From contig JAGCZE010000157.1 of the NCBI GenBank assembly GCA_017960415.1, positions 1 to 6,066 on the forward strand: a DNA stretch of 6,066 bases. The letters run 5' to 3'. How positions within the stretch are numbered: the first letter of the stretch is position 1; the number at the start of each line of letters is the position of its first letter. The position numbers and the translations under genes were made by a program. This stretch comes from Lachnospiraceae bacterium. GTDB lineage: Bacteria; Bacillota_A; Clostridia; Lachnospirales; Lachnospiraceae. This document shows, piece by piece, positions 6,001 to 6,066 of the stretch. Below the pieces are notes generated by a model that saw only the letters and a program-made list of their open reading frames with translations, was not told the DNA's origin and searched no databases.

Positions 6001-6066
6001 ATGGTTTTATGAATATGAGGAGTGCTGTAAATAATAATTTGTTATATCTGACTCAAAAATGACTAA

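Noticed and set aside
1..6066. Alternative genetic code with TGA as a sense codon
   Set aside because: TGA is the natural stop of ssnA and of the CotH-family gene, and 725 codons of ygfK contain no TGA.
1..6066. CRISPR arrays, tRNA or rRNA genes, insertion sequences, attachment sites
   Set aside because: No regularly spaced repeats, cloverleaf-like runs, transposase frames or terminal repeats were seen; nearly all sequence is explained by four genes and short control regions.

Overview
The window looks like chromosomal DNA of an anaerobic Clostridia-type Firmicute, plausibly Lachnospiraceae. This rests on strong GGAGG-type ribosome binding sites, moderate GC content, a clostridial-type SsnA/YgfK pair, a secreted CotH-family protein and a small MotA-like protein. 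Four genes are supported, and no RNA genes, mobile elements or CRISPR arrays were seen.

The left 3.7 kb is on the minus strand. It holds ssnA (start 3671, end 2262) followed 85 nt later by ygfK (start 2176), which runs off the left edge with 725 codons present. These two genes belong to the selenium-linked molybdenum hydroxylase / anaerobic purine and urate degradation locus (ssnA, ygfK, xdh-type hydroxylases, ygeW/X/Y, hyuA) known from E. coli and many gut anaerobes. YgfK would supply electron transfer through FAD, NAD(P) and Fe-S clusters. SsnA would be a metal-dependent amidohydrolase acting on a purine-like substrate. The ssnA frame is broken by one in-frame TGA at codon 168, with both halves otherwise intact and in the same frame, so this is a point change and not a frameshift. 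The same part of the protein carries an extra Gly/Ser/Ala-rich linker of about 20 residues.

The 211-bp gap 3672-3882 is a divergent control region. It has a sigma-A-type promoter for ssnA, an extended -10 promoter for the rightward gene, a hairpin in the ssnA leader, and a tandem 10-bp repeat between the two -35 boxes. Rightward from 3883 is a 522-codon secreted CotH-family (atypical protein kinase fold) protein. Converging on it from the right is a 156-aa cytoplasmic protein that resembles the soluble parts of the flagellar stator protein MotA without its membrane helices. Its terminator hairpin overlaps its own last codons, with the stop codon in the loop. The right-hand 66 bases carry only the upstream promoter region of that gene.

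The best candidate for something unexpected is the in-frame TGA in a gene tied to selenium metabolism. No convincing bacterial SECIS hairpin follows it and it does not sit on a catalytic motif, so a recent nonsense mutation or sequence error is the more likely reading.
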